Assembly (NCBI GenBank): GCA_037693485.1
Contig: CM075347.1
Coordinates: 150,198,501-150,262,500 of the forward strand
Source: Kitagawia praeruptora
Taxonomy: Eukaryota; Streptophyta; Magnoliopsida; Apiales; Apiaceae
Direction of reading: 5' to 3'
Length of the DNA stretch: 64,000 nt
The notes under the pieces are model-generated. The model worked only from the letters and a program-made list of their open reading frames with translations, was not told where the DNA came from and searched no databases. The position numbers and the translations under genes were made by a program. Shown here piece after piece: positions 10,874-23,291 of this stretch (the stretch's first letter is position 1; every line of letters begins with the position of its first letter).

Positions 10874-13842
10874 CGGTAGCACTGATCAATCTATGGAGGA
10901 ACGTACCCAGGGGCCCGTACCTGATCTAAGCTTTAGGTTCTTGTTAGGTCCAATGTCCTGCAATGACGACACTTGTAATGATAACAAGTTGATCCTCAGT
11001 GCAAGAGCAGACACTTACGAATTCCAGTCCAAAGTAAAATGAGATAATAGAAAGCGACCAATACAGCCTCCATTCCATGTATGCCCAATGTTGATTGAAG
11101 AATATCTACCTATATTCTGTTGCGAGAAACATGTGTATAGAGTAAGTAGGTCCTTGGATAACAAAATGTAGAAGCTTAGGGCATATCCTGTTTAAAAAAA
11201 GATTCAGGTTAAGTGATAAATCTGCAGGGAAAAGGAAGTTTCACAGTCCCTCAATGTATTCTGCTGTTTAGAAGTATACATACAGGTAATAAGACACAAG
11301 GTTATTTATTTGTTTTCAATTAGTATTAAACATAAAAAAAAAAAGGATATAAACGATAATGTGCCTGCTGGATGTTGTAAGCGTTTTTTCACTTAGCAAA
11401 TCTGGAGATCGCACTGCTTTTACCGGGGGAAACTTCTTTCCTGATTATAAGCAAGCCTGTTTGAAAGGAAAAAACCGCTATGTAGAGTTCGAAATTGTCC
11501 ATTATCTACTTTTTAGATAGTGTCGAGCTTCGATTTTTATCAGGAACCTTTAAATTTTACATTTCTAGTACACTTGCGGGGCCAACAAGCATAAAATGCA
11601 ATATAGTATTAATGATATTAACAAATATACAGCCCAACTATATACATTTATTTTTTAAATGATGGAAGTAAATATGAACAGGAGCAGGTTAGTAGCTAGA
11701 AGATTAAATCTTGGAGGAGTTTCGTAACAACACGAAATCGGAAGGGTGCTGGAATAATTGAGCGATTGTGGCTGTATTTGGGGATTAGGGTTTAGAAAAG
11801 AGGTGACTGGACTTGGCAGGTGTCTCGATTTGTCTCGGGTATCGGTCCCCATATGCCAAGATGCCCACGTACCAATTTATATTGGATCAAGCCCACGTAG
11901 TTTTGTTAATTGATTGGTCTTATCCCGAGAGACTTAAGGGATAAGTTACGTTAATCTGTGTAATGATTGATTTTATCTGATTTAATCTTATCGTTATGAT
12001 ATCTTTCTGATTTGAAGAATATCGTTTGGAGATATTTTCCGTAATTAATTGATTTAGATTGATTGTTTCCTCATTTTAGAGAGAGGATATTACTTAGTAA
12101 TTAAGTAATAATTATTAATCTTAATTAATAATTATTAATATTAGAAAGTTAGGAGATGCCAAAATATGGCATAACAACTAACCCCCAGTTCTTCAGTGTA
12201 GCTTGCTGCAGTGGAGAACTAAAAATTCTTCAAGATTCCAAATTTCTTCAATCGCTAAAAAAACTGAAAATAGAAGATTAGTAAAACATACAGAGCATTA
12301 GCATTACAGTTCTCGTTAGGCGTATGCGGATGCAAATATGACACAATGCGATGACCACTATAGAATATGCGAGCATAAATAATTCGTTTGAAATCCTTTG
12401 CGATCCTCATTATCAAGTTAGGACCTTGGCGTTTGTATATATTCCGAATTGGCGTACACGCTCTTCAAGTGTCTAATGCAACCACATAATGATGTGTCTG
12501 GCGGAACTTTTGATAAGAGATGTAGATGTAGATGTAGACGTTATCTTGTCGAACTTTACACGCGTTCCTTCGGTTGGCTGTGCGAGGTTTCTTGGCGAAC
12601 CTCTTCGGGTTAGCTGTGCATGTCTTAAAGATATTGTGCATAGGGATGCCTCCACCCATGCCGACCTTGTGGTGAAGATCTGGTCATGGGCCTTCAATAA
12701 TCCAGAGGGTGCTGCCCTTTACTAAGCGTGTAGCATTGCGGAATTTATAGCTAGTCCAGGCTACCCTACTTGACAGTTTAGTTCGCAAGTTTGAAAATAT
12801 ATTTTTGACATATATGTACTATCGCGACGATATATGAAAAATATTTCACAAATTCAAATGCAATAATAAATATGCTCTTTTAAGAGTGTCGCGACATTTA
12901 TTTTCTTCGAAAATAATGCTCCTTTTTTTTGAAAATCTTTTTCTAAATCATGCGTCTCGCATATATAATTATTTTTTTAGAATAATGCAGCTCGTACGGG
13001 ATTTTAAAATAAATCCGCAATTCATCCACATAAATATCCACAATTCGTCAACATACATAAATATCACGTACGATATTTTCTAAATCGTAATAATTTTCTG
13101 CTGGATCGGACTCAGTGAAGCAACAAGGTGGTGATGTTGCAAGAACATGAGTATCATAATTATTATCAAAAAAGGGGTGATTAAAATAAAATTCTTCATT
13201 CTAATTTAGCTTTAAAATATTTTATTGGATGGATGGTTTGTGAATGTCCTATTTTGAGGTGATACTTATATTATCATAATTATAGATGTCATTTTCATAA
13301 TTATTTTAGTTTTTTTAGCAAATGTATTATTCAAAATATTATTAATGTCCCATATAATTTATGTATTTTTCGGAAAATTTGGAAAAATAGTGTAACAAAC
13401 ATTATTGTACGTTGTTTATTTCTATTATTTTTTGTTAAAAAAAATTTAGATAACATGATAAAAACGATCATTCTCATTTTCGTTTTAAAAATATATGTTG
13501 GTTTGATATTTTGTAAATGTTATACTTGGAGTTGATATCTCCACATTGCAATCACATTTTCAAATAAATTAGTGATCATTCTCAAATATCTAATTTTCAA
13601 AATAACATATCTTAAATAGTATTCTAATAAAATTTATATATTAATGATTGTAGTAGGACTCTAGTGAATAAAAAATATTTGCATGATAATTAAATATAAA
13701 CATGAAATAAAATTAGGAATGTGAAATCAAAATGTGCTAAAGACTTAATGATCTCAATCTGTGTACTAATTTGTGGGTAATAATAGAACACCATTTACAG
13801 TACTAGAAACTTGATAAAAGTCAACACCCATCATTATATTTA

Positions 13843-14557
13843 GAGTAATTTACACTTTACATTCCTCTAGTTTTAGTTTTTTGCACATAAGATTCAATAG
13901 TTTCATAATCAACACTTTGCATCCCTCTACTTTAATACTTCGCAACATTTTCCATTCCCTGTGCTAATTTCCGTCAAAGTTGACCGTTAATGTTAGTCAA
14001 CATTGATATTTTCAGGAGTATTTTAATCATTTACTTGAATAAATATTTTCTAAAAAGTAAAATAAAATCAGAAAATATAAAATTTTGTAAATTATATATA
14101 TATATATATAAATTTAACACATTTACACATGTCATTGATAATATTTTTAAATAGATTCAATATAAGTAGTTCATTTTTTCTGAAATTATGATAATTTTAA
14201 TTTATTATAATTGAATTTAAAATTTTTAAACCATAAAAAATTATATTGAATCTAATTAAAAATATTATCAACGACATGTGTAAATGTGTTAAATTTACAA
14301 ATATAAAATTTAAAAATTTTTATGTTTTATGATTTTATTTTACTTTTTAGAAAATATTTATACAAATAAATGACTAAAATGCCCCTGCAAATATCGTTGT
14401 TGATTAATATTAACGGTCAATTTTGACGGAAATTAGCACAGGGGATGGAAAATGTTGCGAGGTACTAAAGTAGAGGGATGCAAAGTGTTGATTGTGAAAC
14501 TATTGAACCTTAAGTGCAAAAAGCTAAAACGAGAGGGATGTAAAGTGTAAATTACTC
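13843..14557. mobile_element. Foldback Mutator-type element, 715 bp
   Basis: Nearly the whole element is palindromic. GAGTAATTTACACTTTACAT at 13843 is mirrored by ATGTAAAGTGTAAATTACTC ending at 14557, and complementarity continues inwards for several hundred bases. The flanks carry the 9-bp direct repeat TTATATTTA (13834-13842 and 14558-14566), which points to Mutator-like transposition. No coding sequence. Confidence 0.85.
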
Positions 14558-14794
14558 TTATATTTATATAGTTGAATGTATTGGCAAAGACCAACGACTT
14601 TGATTATTACTCCCTCTGTCCCGGTATATGTTTCCACTTTGCACACTGTTCATTATAAGTGGTTGACTATTAATTTACGCATAATTTATAAGATAAAATA
14701 TAGTCATGAGTGATATTGTTGGATTCGTGTTTATGAGTATATTTAGTACTAATACGAAATTCAAGATATTAACGATCAAAAGTGTGCGTTGGCA

Positions 14795-15002
14795 TGAGCA
14801 GGGTCTGAGGAGGGTCTGAGGGGGGTAGGATGTACGCTGAGTATATCCCGCATGAGCAGGGTCTGAGGGGGTAGGATGTACGCAGTCATGCCCCTACACA
14901 AAGGTAGAGAGACTGTTTCCGGTTTTTGACCCCCGGCAGGAGTCGAACCTGTGACCTCACGGTTCACGGATTGGACACTTACCACTGTGCCAACTCAACC
15001 CC
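14795..15002 (-). mobile_element. tRNA-derived SINE (Au-like)
   Basis: Read on the minus strand from 15002, the sequence starts with a tRNA-like pol III promoter: box A around TTGGCACAGTGGTAAG and box B GGTTCGACTCC. It continues with CATGACTGCGTACATCCTAC and a CCTCAGACCCTGC segment, the body seen in Au-type plant SINEs. The 3' part is locally duplicated (two 'gcatgagcagggtctgagg' blocks on the plus strand). A second relative lies at 55185-55454. The repeat AACGATCAAA flanks the region (14770 and 15023) but sits too far out to be a certain target duplication. Confidence 0.7.
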
Positions 15003-15135
15003 TTTATGACATATTATATATGCAACGATCAAATTTACAAAGACATTAACAAAGTGCACAACCTTTCACAGCAAATATTAAAATTATACAACAAAGGAAA
15101 AAACTAGAACATGTTGAGATTTGTAAGGAGTAAAA

Positions 15136-18100
15136 TTATTCCGTAGGAGGGTTAGAGGGTTCTGAATCTGTAGTTGAAGGTGTGGACGACGCATCTGTAG
15201 GAGTTGTTGTAGTTGGAGGTGAGGACGACCACGACTCATCCGTAGGAGGTGTTGGATTTGGAGGTGAGGACGATGACTCATCTGACTCATCTGTAGAAGG
15301 TGTTGGAGTTGGTGGCGAGGACGACTCATCTAACTCGTCTGTAGGAGGTGTTGGCGTTGCAGGCGAGGATAATGAGGCATCTGTGGGAGGTAGTGGACTT
15401 GTCCTCGCATCTGTGGAAGGTGTTGGAGTTGGAGGCGAGGACAACGAGGCATCTATAGGAGACGTTGCAATTGGAGGAGAGGACAACCACACGTTCAATA
15501 AAAAGCCAGCCACAATTCCAATGAGTGCTACGTAAAGTGAAGATTTGAAAGAAAAGACTTGCTCGTTTTTTCTACTTCTTTGTCTCTTCATCCTTTCCTG
15601 CAAAAGTAAGGAGAACATTAGCACTCGGTGGTCAAATTTTATATAAGATGCCTAGTTGAGTGATAATCATTGACGACTTTGATAGAATTCCAACTGTCAG
15701 ATAGCAAATTATGGTAGGAACTCTGCTGATGCACACCTAAAGGAACAAGTGAAAGTTGTCTCGAAAAGTTTTAACTCCAAGGATATTTTCTTCACAAGAA
15801 TTATACTCCCATTACTATTTCTTTTTTTTGACGAAATGCAGAATATTATATTACTGAAACAAAACAATAAAGCAGCGGGACAAACACCCGATTGTCAATA
15901 CAACCAGGTTAAAAAACAAATTGTTTGCTGGTCGTTTAACAAACTGAACTTAAGAGTTCTTGAAACTAAAAACAAATTTGAAGACATCCGAATCGATCCA
16001 AACTGCTCCAACATCCCTGACAGCAGCGGTATTACAATTGACCACATCACATAAGAACCGTTGATACTCCAGTGTTCGGAAGCCTCACCTCCATAAATTA
16101 GAGTAACGACACTCCATCTATCTACATGCCAGATACCAACATGCCGAAAATGGTAACCCCCAAAGGATGAGCAATACCCCAGCTATCTACATGCCGGATA
16201 TCAGCTATAGACATGCCGAAAGTGAAAATCTCTAACAGATGACGAACAATCTTTGATTGTGACTATTTCTAATTTGCGATTGTCGTCATAATTATTTCTT
16301 TCCCCAGGGACTACTATTCTTCACCCTTTAGTTTAATCTAATAAAATCTAATACCTTTAGTTGGCGTGAAAACTCAAGTTTTAAATGTTAGTAGAATCTA
16401 ATAGTCTGGGGACTGTTAATCCCCTAAAACAATCATACTGAAAAATGAAAAAGGTGTAGCAATAGTGATAAAGAGATAGACTTAACAAATTATAGCGATA
16501 AAAACAACATAAAGTACTGTGTTAACTTCCTTTAGCCAAGAACCTGGTACATATAGCTAGGTATATAACAGTACATTTTATCCGTACACAATGTATGTCC
16601 AGCTCCCAATCATCATCAAGTTTAGGTGTAGTAAAATTTTGAAATTTAATTTAGAGGCTGCATTTAAAGGAATGTCGATAACAGTTAATGAGGGATTTGA
16701 AAGAATGAGGTTCAAGTGTAGAATATGGGTTCTTGATGGTTAATTGGTTACGAAAGTATATGGTCTAATCTATAAAGTTGTTTAGGAGCATAAATTTACT
16801 TCTAAATAGTGCGACTAAGTGATTCTTGGCCTAAGATTGTCAAGTATATATAATGTGCAGAATTTCGAGTTACCAAGTTAGCGTTAGAAAAAACAATGTT
16901 GTATTGCTTAAAAAGAGTGAGCAAAAGACATAATAATGATTTAGTAGTTTTACACAAGCTAAACTTTGGTTGGAGACAAGCTCAAAGGCTAGGTCGAATA
17001 AGTATCATCTCTCTAAGCTCTATATTCAGCATGTGACCTCACTTGCAGTCAATAATGAGGACCTCATGCGTCAAATTTTGTTCTTTTATTTTTAGTTTTC
17101 TAGCGGCACCTTTACCACTGCTCGTGCACTCCTTGATTCTCTTAATTGTTAATTACATTAGCTAATTAATTCTTAAACTTCTTGACATAAGAGATATAAC
17201 ATACTCTTCTTGCGAAAAGTAACAAAGAATGCGGGTGCGATGAAAAAGGTTTTGTGTTTGTGGTCTGTGGATACACACACATGCAGATGTGAGGTTAGTT
17301 AATTAAGAAATGATTGAATTGAAGGGGAAAACTAACCACATCCCGTTGCAGCTGTTGTGTTTGTCGGACAGCTGCATCCCTTTCATCTCTGAGACGCTGC
17401 AAAGCCTGATTCTACATATCCATGGAAGAAAACAAGAGGTTACATATATACTGGCAATGACCTGTGCTGAGACATAGAAATATAGAATACAGCCTGCAAG
17501 CTGCAATAGTCATTCTGGCTGCTAAAACATATACAGTATATGTCTCTGACCAGTGCTAAACCTTAGTATGTCAGTTAAACATGTCAACTACATGCCGCTC
17601 ATTTTTAGATGGAAGACAAAACTCTTTACATGTATTTGAAATACTATACAACATAGAGAGCACTTGATTCACTCACAGTTATGCAAATTTAGTAATGCAA
17701 ACCTAATACGTATTACAAGAAAAATGCACATTTTCGACAGATGGTCAGTTATGAGTTGGTCGGAAATGACCGTGACGTGGATCTGGTCCCCTCTCCTACT
17801 GACATATGGTCGGTTTTGACGTCGTTGGTCGAATATGAGTTGGTCGGAAATGACAGTGATGTGGATATTGGACCCCACTTGTTTCATAACTGACCACTAT
17901 TGGTCGGTTATGATATCATTTACGATCGATTTTGATGGTAAGTTATTTTGGTCGGTTATAAGTTATCGTTTCCGACCAATATTCGTTGGTCAGAAATGTG
18001 ATGGTCAGAAATGTGCGTTTTTCTTGTAGTGTACGGAGCATCTCTTCACGTTGCTCAGTATGTTAATATTCAAAATGAGATGATATAAAAACTTGAATTT

Positions 18101-20069
18101 GTAGATCAAAACTAGAAAAGAAGGTCGAGATGGAAAAATTACTTACATCCTCATTGGTTGCAGAGCCTTGCATCTGTAGATAACAAGGAAGAAGTTGTTA
18201 AGAAGCTATGTACTAAATACTAAACATTATTTTACACAGAACTCACAAGTAAGTTTGATTTGGACGAATCATACTTGTCCACCAACCTGGCATCATGAAT
18301 ACTGTAATAACTTATGCATAACAGTTAAAGGTAATGAGTAAAACATTGGAGTACAATGACTTTGTAATTATTAATTATATTATGAATTAAATTATGTCAA
18401 GGCAAATGACAAAATTTAAAGAACAACTATGCCCAATATAAATAGATAATATAGAGCTCACATTGCTAGGATCTGAACTTAGTTTGAGACCATCTTCTCC
18501 ATGTGTTGAGCCCGATTGAGGAAAGATGTACACAACCCTAAGCTTACAATCTTCAACAACATTCCCGCTCTCTTTATTAAACTGATGCATCCATCATTTC
18601 CAAGCAAAGATAGAAAATAGAATTATTGTTTTTGTAACTCAATAGCTACATTAAAAAGGATTGAAAGATGAATATTCTCCGAGTAATAACTCATACAGTA
18701 TTTGGTGGAAGCTCATCAATATCAGTCTGTTGTGCCACTTTGGTGCTTTGTAGGAGAAACTTATCTTTACTCTGCATATCTGGAGGGTATTCAGCTTTTT
18801 GAGCTTGAAGGGTTACTACAAGTAGAGAAGCAAGTCAAAGATAATTAAAAATGAAGACGTCTAAATGTAAAATAGACTGCAAGTATAAATAAGGCATAGT
18901 AAAGAAAGATTTGATGTATGATTGTGACACGGACATGTAAACACTACATCTGTGAGCTGGATATATCTCAAACCATGTTCAGGTATTTAGTCGGACGACG
19001 TCAATGGAATACTGTTAACAATAGCAGAGTTGCCTAATCTACAGTTTCTTCATGCAACACCAACGGAAAATTGGACAACTAAAGCACACACCTCGTATGT
19101 GACACGAGTCCCAGGGCTGTATAACACCAGTGTTTGGTCGCACAAAGTATTTCTTCGGAGAAGTTGTCTTGACCTAAAAAAATAAACAAATAAATCGGAA
19201 AGGATACGAGTAATACACTTCAAGCTAACATCAAAAGCCAAAAAGAAATAGACGCTTTAGTCAAATGTTAATATACCTTGAAGGCCACATGTTGGTCTGT
19301 TGTGTTTGCAACTTTGAGATCACAATAGGCTTGCTTCTCCAGCTCAACTGATAAAAAAAATAATTATAATACACAAGCGCATCAAAATTGATAATAACTG
19401 TAAATCTACGAGTAAGTGTTAGAGCTGATCAGGAGGAATAGATGGCACTTGCAGTCGCAGACAAGCTGTACCCCAAAGTTCTATAACATTCTTCACTTAC
19501 TTGGTATAAAACAGGACTATAGAAAGTTGTAAGACAGCAATCTATTTTTCATGATAAAAAGAAAGTGAAGCCTTTTATACCGGCCTAAATCTACTATTAT
19601 AAAAGCTTAGAAAAAATTAAACTATTTTACCAACAATTAAGCTGTCTTAAACTCAGAGTATTGTACGTTAATGACACATATGATCCATTTAGTGACAGTT
19701 ACAAACACCTCGAGCTTAGGGAACAATTGGTCATCTCACATGGTATCGAACTAATGTAATATCACAACTCTAGTATCAAGAGTCTCTATGTTCAAATCCG
19801 ACATCCCCATTATTCTACTAACATACTAGGAATTATTCGAAACATTAGTGAAATTGTGTATATCCATTTAGTGATTTCTACTAACATACGCTAGGAATTA
19901 TTCGGAACATTATTTATCGAACAAAATGAAAATGAGAAAGTTGATAACGATTATGCCACACATTAAAATACGTGCAAAAAAGTAAATGGAAAGGGTGGCA
20001 TGCAGACATACTTTGAAATCTGAGCTCATCAGGATTAATAGTGACGAACTGGTTAGTAATGCCAGGCAT
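15136..20069 (-). CDS. VAP27: VAP27-type ER membrane-contact protein, Pro-rich tail
   Basis: Eight coding exons on the minus strand, all GT-AG and in phase: 20069-20012, 19347-19277, 19173-19092, 18815-18697, 18581-18462, 18173-18147, 17411-17337, 15597-15136. The product is 337 residues. Residues 1-125 are an MSP domain with the family signature TTSPKKYFVRPNTG and PPDMQSKDKFLLQS. A coiled coil follows (QALQRLRDERDAAVRQTQQL), then a basic stretch and one membrane segment (YVALIGIVAGFLLNVW). VAPs are tail-anchored ER proteins that bind FFAT-type partners and link the ER to plasma membrane and cytoskeleton. Normally the anchor ends the protein; here about 115 residues of Ser/Pro/Thr repeats (SSPPTPTPSTDE-like) follow and would lie in the ER lumen. 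The ATG at 20069 is the first before the conserved domain. A 5' leader intron is likely (20126-20277). Introns carry a CACTA-type MITE and a retroposon remnant, but no coding exon is broken. Confidence 0.88.
15820..16260 (-). mobile_element. Possible retroposon remnant in VAP27 intron 7
   Basis: On the minus strand the segment ends with 'aatataatattctgcatttc' and an A run (plus strand T8 at 15822), as poly(A) retroposons do. At 16120-16225 a motif around CTACATGCC(A/G)GATA and ACATGCCGAAA is repeated. No coding sequence remains and the outer limit is uncertain. Confidence 0.25.
17711..18031. mobile_element. CACTA-type MITE in VAP27 intron 6
   Basis: The right end reads TTTTTCTTGTAGTG, the complement of the CACTACAAGAAAA terminus common to plant CACTA elements. 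The left end reads TATTACAAGAAAAATGCACA, the same terminus with two C-to-T changes. TGCACA/TGTGCG extends the inverted repeat. The interior repeats GGTCGGTTATGA and GGTCGGAAATGA motifs in both orientations. A 3-bp target duplication is not clear. Confidence 0.7.
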
Positions 20070-20330
20070 TTTTGCAGCAAATCAATCCAACCGCAATATG
20101 CAAACTGGATCAAAACAGGGCGTGCCTGATTTGATATAATTTATATTACTGTTATTTTAAGAACCTGTGATTTGTGAATGAATGACCAGCAACAATAAAA
20201 TTAAACATGCAAAATGGAAAAAAGAATTACAAAGGGATCGAAAAAGATTGATAATGAGAAGAGGATGAGATAAAAACCTGGCGAGAAAAAAGAGGAGCAC
20301 TGGACACATTTGTGGTGTGCTAAAATGGCG
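20070..20330 (-). promoter_or_regulatory. VAP27 5' leader with probable leader intron
   Basis: On the minus strand CTCGCCAG|GTTTTT (20278/20277) and CAAATCAG|GCACG (20126/20125) form plausible splice borders. They would give a leader exon upstream of 20278 and a second leader exon 20125-20070 joining directly to the start codon. The transcription start is not visible. Confidence 0.4.
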
Positions 20331-20703
20331 GTAATATATAGATTTAAGATAGGGTTTTTTTTCAAAAATATTTAATTTGTAATTTTTTTTTTTAAAAAAT
20401 GCGGTGTAAGCTCATATGCAACTACAATGCAACTGTTGCACTACAATGCAACTGCTACTCAACTACATACTTTGATCGTATTTTTGAAAAATATTAAAAA
20501 ATGGGTATTTTTAAAAATTTCCCTTTAATTTATGATAAATTAAAATTTTTAATATAGTTTTTGGAATATTAATAGGCTTCACATACCCACCCTACTACAG
20601 TTGAAGTAAAACTTCCCCAGCTACAGTCGAACTGAAGGCTCAACAAAATTATAATTCGTTCAATGTATCGAATTTATTAACTTTTTCAAATGATAATTAG
20701 TAA

Positions 20704-21081
20704 GAGCATCTCCAATGATGTGAAGCCCTTAGGTAAAATTCAAAATAAATTACCTTAAATATGATTTATAGAGAATTTGTAAAATTTTGTCCATTGGAAT
20801 GGGACAAAACTCTTAGGTAAAAATATAGATAACCACAATAGGTTGGCTATATTTGTCGAACATTTAGCAACCTGTAGTTTAACTCCAAATCATCAATTAA
20901 CATATAAAAATAATACATTCTATTTTTAACAACTTGAAATAATAATAACATACCATTTTTAAAATATAGCCAACTAATTAATATAGTCAATTCCATTGGA
21001 GTAAAACACGTTACATGTTCAGCAAATTTTACATAATCAATATTTAGCCAATCATTTTACAAAACATCGTTGGAGATGCTC
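20704..21081. mobile_element. Harbinger/Tourist-type MITE, 378 bp
   Basis: GAGCATCTCCAATGATGT at the left is mirrored by ACATCGTTGGAGATGCTC at the right. The 3-bp duplication TAA (20701-20703 and 21082-21084) fits the PIF/Harbinger superfamily. The interior is AT-rich and non-coding. Confidence 0.8.
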
Positions 21082-21406
21082 TAAGAGTCTAAGGCATGAA
21101 AATATTCAAACCATATCAATAGCCACAAATTCATGTTCACTTATCGATCAATATTTTGTCGCTTAATTTTTTCTTTAAAAAAGTATAATGATTAATGAGA
21201 TTAAATTCAACGAATCAAACAAAAATAAGTTAAAAATCTCTCATAAGATGATCAAATAACAAAATAAGTCATAAATCATTTACGAAATGATTAAAATAAG
21301 ATAACCATGTCATTTTCATAAGACGAAAGTATGATTTTTTTACATCGATTTCACAATATCGATAATTGACTTCAATATGCATTTACCAATAATTGAACGA
21401 ATTTTC

Positions 21407-21580
21407 TAGTGTGTGCAAAATGACAAATGCTAAGAATCTGTGCTAGCTTAGTTGTCAAATTTTAATTGGTGGAGATTTTATTAATAATGATGCCTCCTGC
21501 ATTCACATAAATATCCACCAATTAAAATTTGACAACTCATCAAACACGGATTCTTAGCATGTGCCCTAGGGTACACGCTA
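21407..21580. mobile_element. Short inverted-repeat element
   Basis: 21427-21473 and 21514-21560 are inverted copies (ATGCTAAGAATC ... AATTGGTGGA) with a 40-bp spacer. A weaker match carries the palindrome out to TAGTGTGTGC and GTACACGCTA. It looks like a MITE, but I could not identify a target duplication. Confidence 0.55.
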
Positions 21581-22220
21581 AACAAACCCATAATTGAATA
21601 TGAGCCAACATGAACGATTAAATTCAGCATACTTCCACCATTAATAAGTGAATATGATGTGTGCACGAATCAGTATGAACATGATGTATACGAATCAGTA
21701 TGAACAAAAATTTGGTTACATAACTATGAGCTTAATACATAAGCTCAATTCATATGAATAATGTTACATATTTCGAAAAAACAATCAAAAATATATTTAA
21801 ATATTAATATATGTCATTATTTTGTTTGTGAATTTATATTAACATATGAGAGATCCATCTAATTAATAAAAAAATAATTAATAATATGATGCTCAACATT
21901 CGAAATTTTTTTTAAGAACATTTTCGAAAATTCAAGCTTTCTCAGTTCTTCTATATATATACCATTATACCATATACAACTTTCTCTAGATAAGTCAAAA
22001 GGTCAAATAAAAGGGCCAGCGATGATATTGTATGATAATCTAACGGCAACATATACGTGGCGATTTCTTACACAATTAATTTTCCACGTGGCATGCAGTC
22101 GTTTTTTTACCCGCCATCTTTCCCAATGCACAATCCCATCCCGGAAAAATGATAAAAATACCCATTTTTGAGTTAAAAATGACAAAAATAACAATTTTCA
22201 AAGTGTATGGTTATTTTTAC
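21581..22220. other. AT-rich intergenic DNA
   Basis: No supported gene or RNA. Short frames only. Confidence 0.5.
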
Positions 22221-22223
22221 CCG

Positions 22224-22385
22224 ATGGAATACCCAACTGGTAATTGGGTATCTCATTTTGTAAGATACCCAACTCACAAATGGGTATCCCAAGAAATTAA
22301 AGATAAAAAAAAAGTTGTGATACCCAACTCATAAATGAATATTCTATATAAAATGAGATACTCAACTCACAAATGAGTATACCAA
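22224..22385. repeat. Clustered GATACCCAACTCACAAATGGGTATC palindromes
   Basis: The motif TACCCAACT(n)AATGGGTA is repeated at least four times in degenerate form, each copy a small palindrome, separated by A-rich DNA. It is probably part of a transposon end region. Confidence 0.55.
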
Positions 22386-22410
22386 TCTATAACCTTTATT
22401 AATAAGCGAA

Positions 22411-23055
22411 ACACCCTTTTAACGGTACCACTTTTGGTTTCACCTCTATTTTTGGTTTCACCCCTATTTTGGTTTCACCCTATAATCCTATTTCTACTAT
22501 AATTCTATGATGTTTTTTAATAAAATAGAAATTCTATTATAATTATAACTCTTTTATTACAACTTTCAATAAAAAAAATAGTTTCATCCCTAGAATCATA
22601 CTCCGTTATAATTCTGTGTTATTTTTTAAAGAAAATAATAAAATTGAAATCATATTATAATTATAATTATAATACAATTTTTTTTATCATAATTTAGAAT
22701 CAGAAAATAATACGATCAATTCTTCAAAAGATTTTTCAAAGAACACCCCTTTAACGGTACTACTTTTGGTTCGCACCGTATTTTGATTTCACCCCTATAA
22801 TCCTATTTTTGCTATAATTCTATGTTGTTTTTTAATAAAATAGAAATCCGATTGTAATTATAATTTTTTTATTACAACTTTAAATTTAAAAAAAAATAAT
22901 TTCATCCCTAGAATTATATTCCCTTACAATTCTATGTTATTTTTTATAGAAAATAATAAAATTGAAATCCTATTATAATTATAATACAATTTTTTGTCAT
23001 AATTTAAAATAAAAAAAAATACGATCAATTCTCCAAAAGATTTTTTTAAGAAGAA
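22411..23055. repeat. Tandem duplication of about 0.33 kb
   Basis: Copy one (about 22411-22742) and copy two (about 22743-23055) both start ACACCC(C/T)TTTAACGGTAC. They share CACCCCTAT, TATAATTCTATG.TGTTTTTT and GATCAATTCT(T/C)CAAAAGATTTTT in the same order. Divergence by substitutions and small indels is visible. Confidence 0.8.
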
Positions 23056-23262
23056 CAACTAGAACATATTTCCATACACTACTCTAGAACAACCCAAACC
23101 TGTTTCCATGCACTTCTATTAAACAATCTAAGTTTATAGTTTGTTAATCGCATAAATTTTTTATGCAAGCAAATAATATAGTTCTTTTTATAATTTTTGT
23201 AATATAATTTTATAAAAATTTAATTAAATAAAAATTAGTAATTATTTAACATAAATCTCCGA

Positions 23263-23291
23263 ACCCGTACTTCGTACGGGTTATCATCTAG
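23263..23291 (+). mobile_element. Helitron-like 3' terminus
   Basis: A perfect 8-bp stem ACCCGTAC-TTC-GTACGGGT (23263-23281) is followed after six bases by CTAG, then T. A hairpin a few bases before CTRR, with insertion next to T, is the standard Helitron 3' end. The 5' TC end could not be located, so the element length is unknown. The 0.33-kb tandem repeat may lie inside it. Confidence 0.5.

Larger units (their letters stand above)
9932..13833. other. Long stretch without recognisable gene
   Basis: Contains a G9 run near 9964, likely 3' untranslated sequence of the preceding gene (to about 10550), two tandem duplications listed separately, and AT-rich DNA from about 11900. Open frames on both strands are short and lack recognisable domains. 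Confidence 0.5.

Noticed and set aside
12465..12725. Overlapping 64-78 codon frames on both strands
   Set aside because: No recognisable family; a slightly GC-richer patch is enough to keep frames open by chance.
14611..14640. Stowaway-like end ACTCCCTCTGTCCCGG
   Set aside because: Only one terminus found; no matching inverted end or TA pair nearby, so not called as an element.
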